A stretch of DNA of 64,000 nucleotides from Eriocheir sinensis (GCF_024679095.1 NW_026112164.1:1-64000); one strand, 5' to 3'; positions 1 to 10,865 are shown, numbered from the stretch's first letter. Notes: generated from the letters alone by a model not told the origin. Made by a program: numbers and translations.

Positions 1-1
1 G

Positions 2-442
2 AAGCTCCAGCCCTTGTTCAATGGACCTTTTAGGGTGCTAGAAAAAATAAGCCCTGTAGTCTTACGACTGCGTCATGTTAGAGGTGGTAAGATCAAGACA
101 GTTCACACAAATAATGTTCAGGTCATTCACGAGGACTCTCTTGGCTTCCATGACTCTCCTAATGTCAGGCGTGCATACCCTCTCCCTGATCAAGTAGTAG
201 AAGTGGACCCACTCCCCATGACTTATTCCCCCGAGGAGCCGCTGCCATTGTCCTTTCCAGCTCCTTCCGAGCTCTCCTCACCGGCTCCTGTCTCCTCAGA
301 TGCTTCAGAGGTCCCCTCCTTGGTTCCCTCAGCTCCTTCAGAGCCCTGTGTCAGTCGCTCATTACGCTCCAATACGGTACCCCCTTCTCTCCCCAATGTG
401 ATGGAACGCCCTCTTGAGTATCGCCAACGACCAACGAACTGA
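2..442 (+). CDS. Ty3/gypsy (errantivirus-like) integrase, C-terminal end, 5' partial
   Basis: An open frame enters from the left window edge and stops at 440-442. Its first residues (KLQPLFNGPFRVLEKI) match the small C-terminal DNA-binding domain of retroelement integrases, whose hallmark is a GPF/GPY-x-V-L motif followed by alternating hydrophobic strands. The remaining ~100 residues are rich in Pro, Ser and Glu, a common low-complexity integrase tail. The catalytic DDE core lies outside the window. An env remnant and an LTR follow at once, so this is the end of pol in a three-gene errantivirus-like element. The family call is by motif only. Confidence 0.7.
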   Translation, partial: KLQPLFNGPFRVLEKISPVVLRLRHVRGGKIKTVHTNNVQVIHEDSLGFHDSPNVRRAYPLPDQVVEVDPLPMTYSPEEPLPLSFPAPSELSSPAPVSSDASEVPSLVPSAPSEPCVSRSLRSNTVPPSLPNVMERPLEYRQRPTN

Positions 443-444
443 TG

Positions 445-2251
445 CCCCCTATAATTACAGTTCCTGGGTGCTGCCCTCTCCTTGTCTTCCCTTGATCCCT
501 CCCGGGAGCAACCCATTCGTCCCGGCCTCGTCTTCTCCCCAGTCTTTAAGATGCTGTTGACAGGACGGTACTATGTTGTCCCCGTCGTCATCAAGACGGA
601 CGACATCAAACGTCCTCTCATCAACGTGGCAAATCTAACAGCGGAAGTTTCATGGTCGATTGAACATATGAATCAATCGTTCCCTACTGTTGGTCTACTC
701 AGGCGCACTCTAGACTCTTTTCACATTGAGTTTGAGAAGTTATTCAAAGATCTTAACAGCTTTCTGTCGGCTATGAGTGGTAGAGATGGAAGCCCGTTTC
801 GGACTCGCCAGAAGCGAGGGGCCGTGGATTTCCTTGGCTCGGTAGCAAACCTCCTTTTCGGTACGGCCACTCAGGCCCAAATAGATGTGATACACGGAAG
901 CTCTCCCAGCTCTACACTCTGTCCACAGAAGAGAGACGTCAACAACCTCCATCAGGAAGTCCTCAACGCCACAGTTCAGGACCTCCGTCATGTTCATTCT
1001 GCCATCTCCGTCTAGAGTCCGCCTCGGCTTTGGCCTCAGCTATTATCCGTCAGTTCTCACTAAAAACCTTGCAAATTGAAGGGGAAATGCGTATTTTGGA
1101 GACTATCCTTCTCATTCAGTTGGCACTTAGTGACCTGAATCATGATACTCTGAATCTCAAGCTTGGCCTTCAGCAGCTGTCCCAAACGCAGGTTTCCCCT
1201 CTCCTCCTTCCAAATGATGTACTATTTCGTGTGCTCAGCAATGCGTCACTCCATTACCCAGGCTTACTTTTCCCTGCAGCACATGAATATTTAGCATTGT
1301 ATAGAGATGTCTCTAGGGTTATTTCTAAAGGTACGCTTTCCTCGGGAACCCTTCACTTCTACTTACAAATCCCCATGAAAGGATCCTCTGACGTGTTCGA
1401 TGTGTTTAAAATGGACGCGTTGCCTTTTCATCTTGATGGCACGCCATTTTCTGCACACCGACACGCTTTCCACTTACCTTGCGGTTTCTGAAGACCGCAC
1501 TCACTATATGCTCTTAGACTCCTTGGACCGCTGTACTAAACACCACCTGCTCTATGAATGTCCCCCTGTCGCCCCTGTCTACTCGACTTCTGTCCGGCGC
1601 TGCGAGATCGCTCTCTTTCTCGATCGCCCAGACGCCCTCTCGCTGTGTTCTAAGTCTCTCCTCAGAGTCTTCCCCCCGGTCTTCATCCCGTCTCCTGCGG
1701 GCTGGGTCTTCGCTACCGATACTCCCCAGGTGGTCACCATGGTCTGCCCGGACAGCGGTCTCCAAATACAGGCAGACCATCAACAGGACGGGTCTCCTCC
1801 GCCTCGGTATGGGCTGTGGTGCCCACTCCGACGCCTTCAGCCTCCCTGCCTCTGCTACTATGGACGGTGACGCCCCGCTGACGGTTCATCGCGCCCCTTC
1901 CACATCGGACGTGACGTGGTCTCATCGCTCCTGGCCAAGACTCCCTTGGCCCCTTCCCTCCGCCGCCGTCGCCCGGGTCGTCTCTGGCCCCCGCTGGACC
2001 TCCCTCCAGCACTTCACGCGCTCCAGGAATCCGTCTCTCCGGTCCCCGCCTTCGACCCCTTCCTCCCTTGGTGGGGGTGGCTGCTCCTCCTCGGCGTCGT
2101 CTTCGTCGCCGGTGGGGTGGCCTTCTTCTGTCTCTTCAGGTCCCGTCTCTCGCGGGCCTCCTCCCCCACGGTCCCGCCATCCCCGTCTTGGCCCTCCATG
2201 GTCGTCCGCCGGGCGGAACGCTTCGTGCCACGAGGACGTGGCGTGATTTTA
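445..2251 (+). pseudogene. env: Broken env gene (fusion-type envelope) of an errantivirus-like element
   Basis: This is a remnant of a class I-like fusion envelope of the kind shared by insect errantiviruses and baculovirus F proteins. A splice-acceptor-like site (TTACAG, ~456-461) precedes a short hydrophobic segment that could be a signal peptide, as expected for an env made from spliced RNA. A furin-type site (RQKR) at ~811-822 is followed by a hydrophobic Gly-rich fusion-peptide-like stretch. A Cys-containing ectodomain lies at ~1,490-1,760. A single membrane span (about 20 hydrophobic residues after LPWWGW) and a short basic tail lie at ~2,060-2,150. The frame is interrupted: a TAG at ~1,013-1,015 followed by a frame change, then further frame changes near 1,480, 1,760 and 1,930. 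No intact protein can be made. Pol lies upstream and the 3' LTR downstream. Confidence 0.65.
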
Positions 2252-2263
2252 ACGGGGGGGGTA

Positions 2264-2900
2264 TGTGGTGCCCCGCGAGCCGCGACACCACTCGTGTCAT
2301 CATCATTATTTTCCGATGACAACAGCGGTATCGACCGCTAAAACACAACACGGACTCCAAGACATGATTGTCCCCCCACACACTGTTCATTTACCAACCT
2401 ATACACAATTGCAATTGCCCATTAACGCACCCGCTTATCTCTCTAAGCCAAAACACAATCAACCGCGGCCAAAACACGATCAACCGCGGAACAAAATGTT
2501 ATGAAAACAAAGCTGCGTCACCGCGTGAATTAAGCATGTCGGTTAGGTAGATTATTGTATGAGCTCGGTGTGAGTTTGATGTATGACTCACACGCCTGAC
2601 GTATTACCCTCGTGATGTCTGTATGTATGTCATGCCTATATAAGAAGCATTTATGCAGCCAAGAGATCAGATCAACCAGCACTCTGTTCGTTGCTATACA
2701 CCCAGTTGTCCTTCCCTAGACAACATGGGTAGAACAATCATCTTTGCTACTGTGAGTATGGAGTAAAGTGGTGCCATAGAGGAAAGCGTATCTAACATAT
2801 CTATTGTGTTCTATTATCTTAGTTTTACTTAGGATTATATTTCTATGATACTTTATTGTGCGAGTTTTTACTCAATATTATACCAGTGCTAACGTCAGTA
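2264..2900 (+). repeat. 3' LTR of the errantivirus-like element (right end approximate)
   Basis: A polypurine tract (run of G, 2,254-2,261) sits just after env, and the LTR probably begins with TGTGGTGCCCC at 2,264. U3 holds two copies of a ~22-bp motif (AAAACACRATCAACCGCGG, 2,452-2,495). A TATA box lies at 2,637. The 3' border cannot be fixed because the partner LTR is outside the window; 2,880-3,000 is the plausible range. Confidence 0.55.
2637..2644 (+). promoter_or_regulatory. TATA box of the LTR promoter
   Basis: TATATAAG lies ~370 bp into the LTR. A pyrimidine/CAG-type initiator context (ATCAGATCAACC) follows about 25-30 bp downstream, which is the expected spacing for an RNA polymerase II start. 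Confidence 0.5.
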
Positions 2901-3139
2901 ACCAATGGTGAAAGAAAACCTGAAGACTCATTGAGTCTCGTAAGCCAGTCGCTGGTTTAAACAATATTTTTACCCTTTGTAATATTAAGTAGTATTAAGG
3001 TAGAATAAAATACATATAAAGAAAGGCGACACCGTTTCATCACCCCATTTACGAACTCCTTTAAATACTCCTAAAGTACCAGAATTTTAAGTCAAGTGTC
3101 ACTAATACAAACAGTGTGTCGTCTACCCTGTGTGCCCGG

Positions 3140-3275
3140 ATTACGGGTTACAACAGTAGATTGACCCTTCTTCTGTACCACGAACGTGAAAAAAACAGTC
3201 ATAAAAACCTGATTCATCTCATTTTTGACCTTTGGAAATCGCTGATGTGAGCGGCGGAGGCGTCTGAGCATAGCG
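3140..3275 (-). repeat. Family A interspersed repeat (MITE-like), truncated
   Basis: Read on the minus strand, it has the family order: CCAAAGGTCAAAAATGAG, an ATGAGAACC-like segment, GTACAGAAGAAGGGTCAA. The same order recurs at least ten times in the window. The right half is missing. Confidence 0.55.
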
Positions 3276-3412
3276 ACCACACTCTCCTCCCCCTTTCTCT
3301 CTCTCCTCCTCCCTCTCTCAGTAGTTTTATCAGCAATCCCTCCTCTTCTTCTTCCTCCTCCTCCTGAAGTCATTCCCGCATTCATTATCACTCACTGCAT
3401 GCTCGAGACATT

Positions 3413-3515
3413 TTAGGGTTGCCACCCGTTCCTTTAAATATGGATCCATTCCTTATTGGAGAGTGAGATGTTGCATTCCACATTTTTCTGACCTCAGGGT
3501 GGCAACCTGTCATTC
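3413..3515. repeat. Short element with inverted ends (GGGTTGCCACCC)
   Basis: GGGTTGCCACCC at the left and CAGGGTGGCAACC at the right are inverted copies ~85 bp apart around an AT-rich centre. This fits a small foldback or MITE-like relic. No protein is seen. Confidence 0.35.
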
Positions 3516-3664
3516 AAAACAAGAGAGGCAGCTGGAGTGCGTGCGTGCTGTGCGGCTCCCAAATTTGTGCCAGCAAAACGTAACCATGCCCAGTTGTATT
3601 GTGCTTGTGACTGCAAACTGAAAAGATAAATTTCTTGATGGCGGCAGTGTTAGCCAATATTTCT

Positions 3665-3860
3665 GAGCAGACATTCGTCACGAACGTCCTTCATTAGGCG
3701 AAGACTGTCGTCACGACAGTCCCTCATCATTCTTAAGTAGTCGGCAACGACGAATGTGCCGACAAGAAACTGTAAAAATTTGAAAAATGGCCAAGACAGT
3801 CGTCACGACTGTCTCAAGACAAGCCAAGACTGTTGACAACTGTCTTGACGACTGCCTCAG
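3665..3860. repeat. Cluster of GTCGT/ACGAC palindromes
   Basis: GACTGTCGTCACGACAGTC (3,703-3,721) is a perfect palindrome around a central C. A second with 10-nt arms (AGACAGTCGT) occupies 3,794-3,814, and a degenerate third follows at ~3,828-3,849. Scattered CGTCACGA-type pieces continue to ~4,000. Function unknown. Confidence 0.5.
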
Positions 3861-4129
3861 ACCTCCATCAGACCTCAACCGGAAATGACGGTTGGTCCAG
3901 TCTCTTGCGGACTCTTGTCGTGAAAGTTTAGCATGGAATACTTTTTCGCGCTAACCCTCACGACTCCAGACTCCCCTCACGACGTCGGCGCAGCATTCGG
4001 CGACCGTTTCAAGACCTCTTTCCAGACATGCCCGACCCTTTCACATCAACACCCAAGACCTCGTGTACTCAGGAGTCGTGGGTAGTCGTGGCCCAGAGTC
4101 GGCACAGTGTGAACGGGGCTTAATTCTTT

Positions 4130-5065
4130 CCCTTCTTTCCCCTTCCCTTCCCTAATTTTGTCAGCCATTTCTCATCCTCCTAGTCACTTGCGTTCCTTCC
4201 TTTCTCAACAAGCGTGTCGTCGTGTCCATATCCTCGTTCTCTGATGCCGTCCTCTCACTCGTTGAAATGCAGCTCACCTCTTTTTTAGTCGTGGTGTAAC
4301 AAGTCTTTCGCCCACTTCCTAGTCCGCTGTTTTCATTCTCTCTCCCCTCTGTTCAGCCCCTCGAGGGAACACGCGGCCTGCAAGTGTGTTCTCCCTTCCC
4401 CTTATTCCCCTTCCCTTCTTCTTAGCCCCCTTTCCTTCTACTTCTTCCTCCTTCCCCTCCATTCTTTTCCCTCCTTCCCTGTCTCTCTCCCTTCCTTTCT
4501 CTCCTTCCCATCCCTTATTTCCCCCCCTTCTCTGTCTCTCTCTCTTCCTTTCCCCTTTCATTCTTTCCCCGTTTCTTCATTTCTCTCCTTCCCCCTCCCT
4601 CCTTCCTCTGGCTCTTCCCGTCTTTACTTCCCTCTTTCCTGTCCCCTTCCTTGACGTGCCTCTCCTTCCTTCCCGTCCATTCTCTCTCCTCCTCCCTTTT
4701 TTTCCCCGTTCATTCCTCTTTCTCCTGTTCCTTCTTTCTTACCGCTCCTTCCCCGTCCCTTCCTCTCCCTCCTTCCTTCCCTTCTAATCTTCCTTCCTCT
4801 TCCTTGCCTTTCATTTCCCGTTCCTTCCTCTCCCTCCTTCCTTTCCCTTACCCTCCCTTTTTCCCTTACCATCCCTCCTCCCCCTTGCCTTCCCTTCCCC
4901 TCAAACCATCCTTTCCTAACCCTTCATTTGTCTGTTAGCTTGTCCTTCGTTACTTTTTCCTTCCCATTGCAAGAGTGATCCTTTCCCCTCTCTCCCTCCT
5001 TCCTCCCTCCCTTCTTAATTTCCCTTCCCCTTCTCCCTCTTTCCTTCCCTTCATGTCTCTCTTAG
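4130..5065. repeat. Pyrimidine-rich low-complexity tract (CCTT/CCCTTCC type)
   Basis: The plus strand is ~930 bp of nearly uninterrupted C/T made of degenerate CCTTCCCTTCC units. Open frames on both strands here are compositional artefacts rich in Ser/Phe/Pro/Leu or Lys/Arg/Glu/Gly. Confidence 0.85.
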
Positions 5066-6114
5066 CTTGTCCTCCGCCCCGTTGCCCTCCTCGTTGCAAG
5101 TGTTCGTGCGTGCGCCGGAGATCAACAGATTCAGCGTGTTAGCATTGTGGTGAGTCAGGGCGGGAAGGTTCACTGCTCGGCACGAACTAATATTTGTAAA
5201 CACCTGATCCCTCGTGGGTGTCGGATCAGCCTGGCGACGGTTGCACTGGATTCCTTTAAGCCGGTATTTCACGAGGATGCTTTTGGTGCAGCATGCCTCT
5301 TCTGTGAACAAAAGTCACGGAGTGGACTCGTGTTCATGAACCAGAGGGGGTACTAGAACGGGTTGGCTGGAGCTATTTTTCTGCTGCGCAGGCAGCCCGC
5401 CGCTCGTCTCACTCTACCCTGATTGGCCGGCTGGTTCAAATGCTCCTCCCACCTCAATGACTTCGCTCTCGCTCTCGCCTCTCCTCTCCTCTCCTCTCCT
5501 CTCTCTACTTATACTACTTCGAGTAGTTATAGGTAGGAGGACTTTATATATCGTATTTATTCCTGGTTAGGTTCTGATAAGTCTCTTGCAATCCAATGTT
5601 GTCGCTCCACAATACTACTCGTGAGCACTTGTGATTCATTCACCTTCTGATTTCTCTGTCTTTAAAACTGTTAACTATTACATTTAAATCTCCAGCAGTA
5701 TTTGTACTAACTGAGCGACTCTCAAATTCATCTCATTCATCTAGGTGAGGTGCGGATGGGAGGAAGGAAGGGTAAGGTGAATTTAAAGTAAATGCATTTT
5801 TGTTTTCGGTGTACGAATAACTATACTAAAACATAATATGACTGACAGAAATTAATCAACATTTATTTCTAATTGAAAGTAGGTATACGGTCCCTGAAAG
5901 TCAAGGTCAAGACCAAGATCGCCAGGTGCCCATCAAACGTAGCATCCTCGTGTGATTAGTGCATGTCATGTTCGCACAGCAGCTGCGCGAAAGTCACCGC
6001 CCGAAGGTCTGGGTCCCGAGCAAAATCGTTCCCGTGAAATACCGGCTTTACTAACACACTGACGCATTCACTCCCCTCTGGCGGCCGTGGACTGCTGCGT
6101 CATGTGGTTATTGA
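5066..6114. other. Intergenic DNA, nothing recognised
   Basis: Mixed-composition DNA with a short (CTCTC)n run at ~5,480-5,510 and AT-rich sequence after 5,560. No coding frame, RNA gene or named repeat could be supported. Confidence 0.5.
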
Positions 6115-6475
6115 TGTTTGAGGCGTGTATTCTCAGCTGCAACAAATTTCCCAAGGCCACAAAGGAGATTAGTCACGTTCTCATGAGTTGTTGTTTTTTC
6201 ACGTTCATGGTGCGGAAGCCTTGTCAAACTATCTCTACGTCCATAACACTACCCATGGAAATGCCTACAACCTTTACCAAACGCTTTCACCTCTCACAAT
6301 CAATATTTCTCAAGGCCACAAAGGAGATTAGTCGGGTTCTCATGGGTGTTATTTTCACGTTCATGATGCAGAAGGCCTATCAAAGTATAACTAGGCTCTT
6401 TACTCATGGAAATACTAACATAACACCCTCTACGAAAGCCTTACCAAATGTGGGTGTGAGCCCGTAAATGTTTAA
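6115..6475 (+). repeat. Family A repeat, two tandem copies
   Basis: The order TTTCCCAAGGCCACAAAGG, TCATGAGT, CATGGTGCGGAAGCCTTGTC, CATGGAAATGCC occurs twice (first ~6,140-6,290, second ~6,290-6,470). The second copy ends in a TGTTTAAGACTAT-like terminus. Confidence 0.6.
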
Positions 6476-6599
6476 GACTATAAGTGTTAAAGAGAAGAGG
6501 AATATGTGGCGTGGTGTTAGATATAGGAGGAGTATGACGCGTGAAGGTGAGGATAGAGGAATGTGAATTTTGAAGGTGTGAAGGTGTTATTTTTTCACA

Positions 6600-6715
6600 G
6601 TGAAGGAAGCAGCTCAAGGAGAAAATAAATAATAGCAATAATGAGAAAAAAACGCTAAACACTGCCCTTATTTAAAATTTTAAAAAAGAGTTCAGAGGAG
6701 TGGCCAAAAGGGAGA
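6600..6715 (+). repeat. Family B interspersed repeat (GGAAGCAGCTCAAGG)
   Basis: It starts with GAAGGAAGCAGCTCAAGG, then an A-rich centre, then AACGCTAAACACTGCCC. This is the same architecture as copies near 36.1, 38.7, 50.3 and 51.9 kb and inverted copies near 41.3 and 51.5 kb. Confidence 0.55.
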
Positions 6716-6829
6716 TGAACTTCAGACAGAGGTCAGTTTTGGTTAGTTAGTTCGTTAGTTTGTTGGTTACTGGCAAATTCTGACGAACTTTTTCTAACCT
6801 GCCAGCAAAGAACCTAAATTCCCCTCAAC

Positions 6830-7000
6830 ACACACATATCCCTTCCTCCTCCTTCCCGTCCCTTCCCCTTTCCTTTCCTTCTTCAGTCACTTTCTTTCCC
6901 TCCTTCACCCGTCCCTTCTCTTCCTCCTTCCCCGTCTCCTCTTCCTTTCCTTTCCCTCCTTCCCGTTCCGTCTTTTCCATCCTTTCCCGTGATAACAAAG
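6830..7000. repeat. Second CCTT-type pyrimidine tract
   Basis: Degenerate TTCCCTTCC units as at 4.1-5.1 kb, followed by short GTTAGTTA repeats at 7,030-7,070. Confidence 0.7.
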
Positions 7001-7199
7001 AGGAGTATGAGGTTGAAAGGTGTGTGGTGTTAGTTATATAGTTAGTTAGTTAGTTTGTTAGCTAGTTAGTAGCACATTTTGACTAATCTTTTTCTACCCG
7101 TCCGGAAATAGCCTAAACGCCCCCCATGCCTACACACATCGGTGGTCACTGCCCCCAAAAGCCCCTACGCTATTATATGAGTGGGTAAACAGTGACAGA

Positions 7200-7202
7200 C
7201 CC

Positions 7203-7233
<31 letters not shown>

Positions 7234-7312
7234 TGGTTGCTGCTCTCCCCTGCCCCCCCCAGGCCCCCCACCCCCCCCCCCCAGGGCTAATTGTGGGTGT
7301 TGGTGTGTCGCG
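7200..7312. repeat. (AC)n microsatellite plus C-homopolymer runs
   Basis: (AC) repeats at ~7,204-7,233 are followed by C-runs of 8-14 between 7,250 and 7,285. The overlapping reverse frames are artefacts. Confidence 0.9.
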
Positions 7313-8156
7313 CCCCCCACAACACCACGAGAAGGATGTTGGTGGAGCACTGAACTTGCTTTCATTCTTCCTTTTCTCGAGGTTATTTGAGTTCTGGCGG
7401 TGACTTCTGGGTCCATTTGTAAGGTGCATTTGTATGCTTACATGTGACTGAAACAATGAAGAACAACACCGCTTATTTCACTTGACTTCCATAATAAATC
7501 ATTTTGAAGGCCTAGGAGCTTTACTTTTCTTTTTCTTTCTTTCCCTCTTCGCTTACTTGACTTACTCGTTGGTTCTAGGTCCATTTCAAAGGCCATTCAA
7601 GCTTAAAAATTACTACAGCGATGAAAAAAAACCAGCTTCTTTAATACGACTTCACTTGTTTATCATTTGGAAGTCCATGACTAAAACCCTGGAAGAAACA
7701 CAAATTTATGCTTCATTAGTTAATCAATTGGAAGATATCTAATGTTTAAAAATGGCTTAAACCAATATTATATAATATATTCTTTTATACGACTTCACTT
7801 GTTCATCATTCGGAATTCTTCTCATGTTTAAAACTTACTAAAACCATGATAAAATACAGTATTGTGGCATCCCCGGTGTAGAAGCTTTGTCACACTATCA
7901 CTCGGCTCATACAACAACTCACGGAAATAATAACACAATCTCTACTAAAGCGTTATCAGAGCCTTTAGACCCGCCCTCGCCGCCACGCCAGCCCAGTGCG
8001 GGACGAGCTCAACACTCTGCCGCTGGGATGACAAGAGCTCGAGGCCGTTCACCTTACTGAGAGAGTAGAGTAGGTGCTTCCTTGTTGTTCCCGCGGCGAC
8101 TGAATTCCTAATGGGCATGTCTGCGAGGAACTACTGGGAGAATATGTTTGTTTGTG
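7313..8156. other. AT-rich intergenic DNA, nothing recognised
   Basis: Contains a degenerate duplication (TACGACTTCACTTGTTCATC at ~7,645 and ~7,790) and a decayed family A-like tail (CGGCTCATA..ACGGAAATAATAACAC) near 7,905-7,960. No supported gene. Confidence 0.4.
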
Positions 8157-8243
8157 TGTGAGTGAATGTATGTATGTATGTGTATGCATGTGTGTGTGAA
8201 TGTATGTATGCTTGTATGTATGGGCAGGAGGATGGTGGGAGGA

Positions 8244-8319
<76 letters not shown>

Positions 8320-8342
8320 GGACAGACAGACAGACAGAGAGA
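8157..8342. repeat. (TGTA)n/(GA)n/(CAGA)n compound microsatellite
   Basis: Degenerate TATG repeats (8,165-8,222), then ~72 bp of (GA)n to 8,318, then CAGACAGA units. Confidence 0.9.
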
Positions 8343-8511
8343 GCATCATGGATTAGGTAACAAACAAAAAATAAAGATAATCTAACAACAAACAAGAACG
8401 AGAAATGGACTCGGCGGGACACAGCACGCGGAGAACTACCATCAGGAGGACAGCCAACGCAACAGTGACGACCCAGAACACGTACACGTCAGGGCGGGCA
8501 GAGGGCGAGCA

Positions 8512-9592
8512 GGTGTAGAGATTACATTAGATCATTTGCCGGAGCAGGATGGAGTACACTAACATCAAACAGAGAAAGGTAGAGGAACAGACAACTGGGA
8601 AAGGCCTTTGTAATAGACTAGTAATAACTTAAGATGGTGAATATTAGAGTATTGCAGTCACTTAAGTTAGAGCATTTGCCGGAGCAGGATGGCGTAATCT
8701 AACATCAAACAGAGAAAGGTGAAGGAATAGAGATGGACCATTGAGAGAGACCTCTGTTCTGCCATAGACTGACGATATGAAGTTTACAGTGTCAATCCCT
8801 AAAGTTAGAGCATTTGCCAGAGCAGGATGAAGAAGTCTAACACCTAACATAGAAAGGTGGAGGACGTTGGGAAAGGCCTTTGTTTTGTATTGGACTAGCA
8901 AGACCTTAAGATGAAAATTAGATTAAGTTTGAGTATTTGCCAAACCACGATGGAGTATAATATCAGGGAAAGGTAGAGGACGTTGGGAAAGGCCTTTGTT
9001 TTGTATTGGACTAACAAGGCCTTAAGATGAAGATTAGATTAAGTTTGAGTATTTGCCAAACCACGATGGAGTATAATATCAGAGAAAGGTGGAGGACGTT
9101 GGGAAAGGCCTTTGTTCTGCAGTAGACTAGCAATGCCTGAAGATGAAGATTATATTAAGTTAAGAGTATTTGCCAAAGCACGATGGAGTAATATATCAAA
9201 CAGAGAGGGGTGGAGGACGTTGGGAAAGGCCTCTATGCTGCAGTGGACTAGTCATGACTGAAGATTATGAAGGTCAGAGTGGGGTTAGCTAAGGTTAGGT
9301 GGGGTTAGGAGAGGTGGAGGACGCTGGGAAAGGCCTCTATGCTGCAGTGGACTAGTAATGGGTGAAGATTATGAAGGTCAGAGTGGGGTTAGCTTAGGTT
9401 AGGTGGGGTTAGGAGAGGTGGAGGACGCTGGGAAAGGCCTCTATGCTGCAGTGGACTAGTAATGGGTGAAGATTATGAAGATCAGAGTGGGGTTAGGTTA
9501 GGTTAGGTGGGGTTAGGAGAGGTGGAGGACGTTGGGAAAGGCCTCTATGCTGCAGTGGACTAGTAATGGGTGAAGATTATGAAGGTCGGATT
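8512..9592 (+). repeat. Tandem array of 115-147-bp units carrying a GGACGTTGGGAAAGGCCT block
   Basis: About nine units share GGTGGAGGACGTTGGGAAAG and TGCAGTGGACTAGTAATG. The first three (from ~8,512, 8,660 and 8,800) are ~125-147 bp and diverged. The last three are ~117 bp and nearly identical, with GGGTTAGGTTAGGTT inserted between blocks. In one frame the block reads RTLGKA.VLQWTSN, resembling the C-terminus of some LINE reverse transcriptases, so the array may have grown from a LINE 3' end. Internal TTAGG repeats match the arthropod telomere motif. Confidence 0.75.
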
Positions 9593-9667
9593 GACTAGTG
9601 GCGTTAGGTGGGGTCAGGTTCACGGGAGCTGCCTTGTATACGCCCACCGACCTCTTGCAGACTCCTT

Positions 9668-9872
9668 GGTTAGTATTGGCAGACACTTCCCCTCACATCA
9701 ACTATTTCCAAAGGCCAAAAAGGGGACCAATTGGGTTCTCATGAGAGTGTTTTCAGGTTCATGGTACAGAAGCAGAATCAAACTACTACTAGGACCAATA
9801 AAATACTCCTGGAAATACCGAAAACTCATACGAAAACCGTGTCAAGTATGTGAGCTCGGGCGCCGAAATGGG
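9668..9872 (+). repeat. Family A repeat, near full length
   Basis: It begins GTATTGGCAGACACTTCCCC and proceeds through TTTCCAAAGGCCAAAAAG, GTTCTCATGAGAG and TTCATGGTACAGAAG to GGGCGCCGAAATGGGTTAAG. Just upstream (9,615-9,665) is GAGCTGCCTTGTATA..CTCTTGCAGACTCCTT, another dispersed element seen again at 15,930-15,980. Confidence 0.65.
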
Positions 9873-10032
9873 TTAAGATTCGTTTTAGGTCCGTGCCAGT
9901 ATCTCATTACCTACTTTATGAAACATCAGTATCTCTTCATATATCTTTTCTACAAACCTTTAACAGTCATGGAAACGCTTTGAAAATCCAATTCAAGGAC
10001 TTTTTTTTTACTCCTGCAAGTAGGGGATAATG
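9872..10032 (+). repeat. Family D repeat, copy 1 (inverted partner at 17.0 kb)
   Basis: About 155 bp from GATTCGTTTTAGGTCCGTGC to TAGGGGATAAT matches 17,012-17,168 in reverse complement with few differences. No coding function is seen. Confidence 0.75.
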
Positions 10033-10530
10033 TTTACGAAAGCGCGTAGCCTCCTCTGGTGGCGGCCGCGGCGACGCTGCAGCCGGTGTTGCGAGAAATA
10101 CCTCCTTGCTGAAATAAGTCACATATACATGTCCAAGGGGTGGGCGTAGCCACCCCTGGTTAGAATGAGGGGGTCGAGGGGGGCGCAGCCCCCCCCGTTA
10201 GTATGTCGTAAAGTTCGGTTGGAGTAGTTTAACTATGCTCCCCGACCCTAAACCCTCTGCGAGCTATTTCACGGCTGCGGCGACTGCAGAGTCGCCGCGG
10301 CCATTGCCAGAGGAGGCGACGACATGCTTTCGTAAACATACAGCACGTTTGTAAGCTCCCCAACCAAACACAAAACACGACGAAAATTCCTTGTATAGTG
10401 TTTTTTTCACATTTGTTACCTTTTTTATGCCCTTGAACTGACTCCTCTGCTGTAAGGGAAAAAAAAAAAAAACTATACAAGGAATTTTCGTCGTGTTTTG
10501 TGTTCGGTTGGGGAGCTTACAAACGTGCTG
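10031..10530. repeat. Nested inverted repeats (two arm pairs)
   Basis: Inner pair: 10,341-10,399 and 10,472-10,530 are 59-bp inverted copies with one mismatch by eye, separated by 72 bp. Outer pair: a GC-rich arm at ~10,032-10,085 (GTTTACGAAAG, CCTCCTCTGG, GCGGCCGCGGCGAC) recurs inverted at ~10,272-10,338. Local G/C hairpins (GGGGGGCGCAGCCCCCCCC) sit at ~10,176-10,197. This is a foldback structure with no coding capacity. Confidence 0.75.
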
Positions 10531-10865
10531 TACCGGACTGTAAGACTGGCCCTTAACATCAGGTTCTTTGTTTTCGCTACCTTTTATTTGCATTATATTC
10601 GTCACACATGAGTCATCCCTTTACTTTTAGTTGTTGTTGTTTTTCATGGGAACCCTGGAGCCGAGATTTAAGTCAGATGAGAGTGTGACGTCATCATGCT
10701 GTGCGTGGAACGACTGTGTATTCTTGTACTATTTCCACGAGAAACTATATAGAGGTGTACAGATAGAACCTAGAAGAGGGTAAGTGGAGGAAGAAAAGGA
10801 GGAAGAGGAGGAAGCAGCGGAAGAGGTGGAAGAAGACTTTAATCCAGACCCAATAATTCGCAGAT

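Noticed and set aside
4319..4938. Ser/Phe/Pro-rich and Lys/Arg/Glu-rich overlapping frames
   Set aside because: Artefacts of the pyrimidine-rich tract; no motif and no codon bias.
7130..7456. Reverse frame with Gly/Cys/Val runs
   Set aside because: Generated by (AC)n and C-homopolymers.
10176..10197. Bacterial or viral origin suggested by the GGGGGGCGCAGCCCCCCCC hairpin
   Set aside because: No bacterial or viral gene is nearby and the hairpin lies within eukaryotic foldback repeats.
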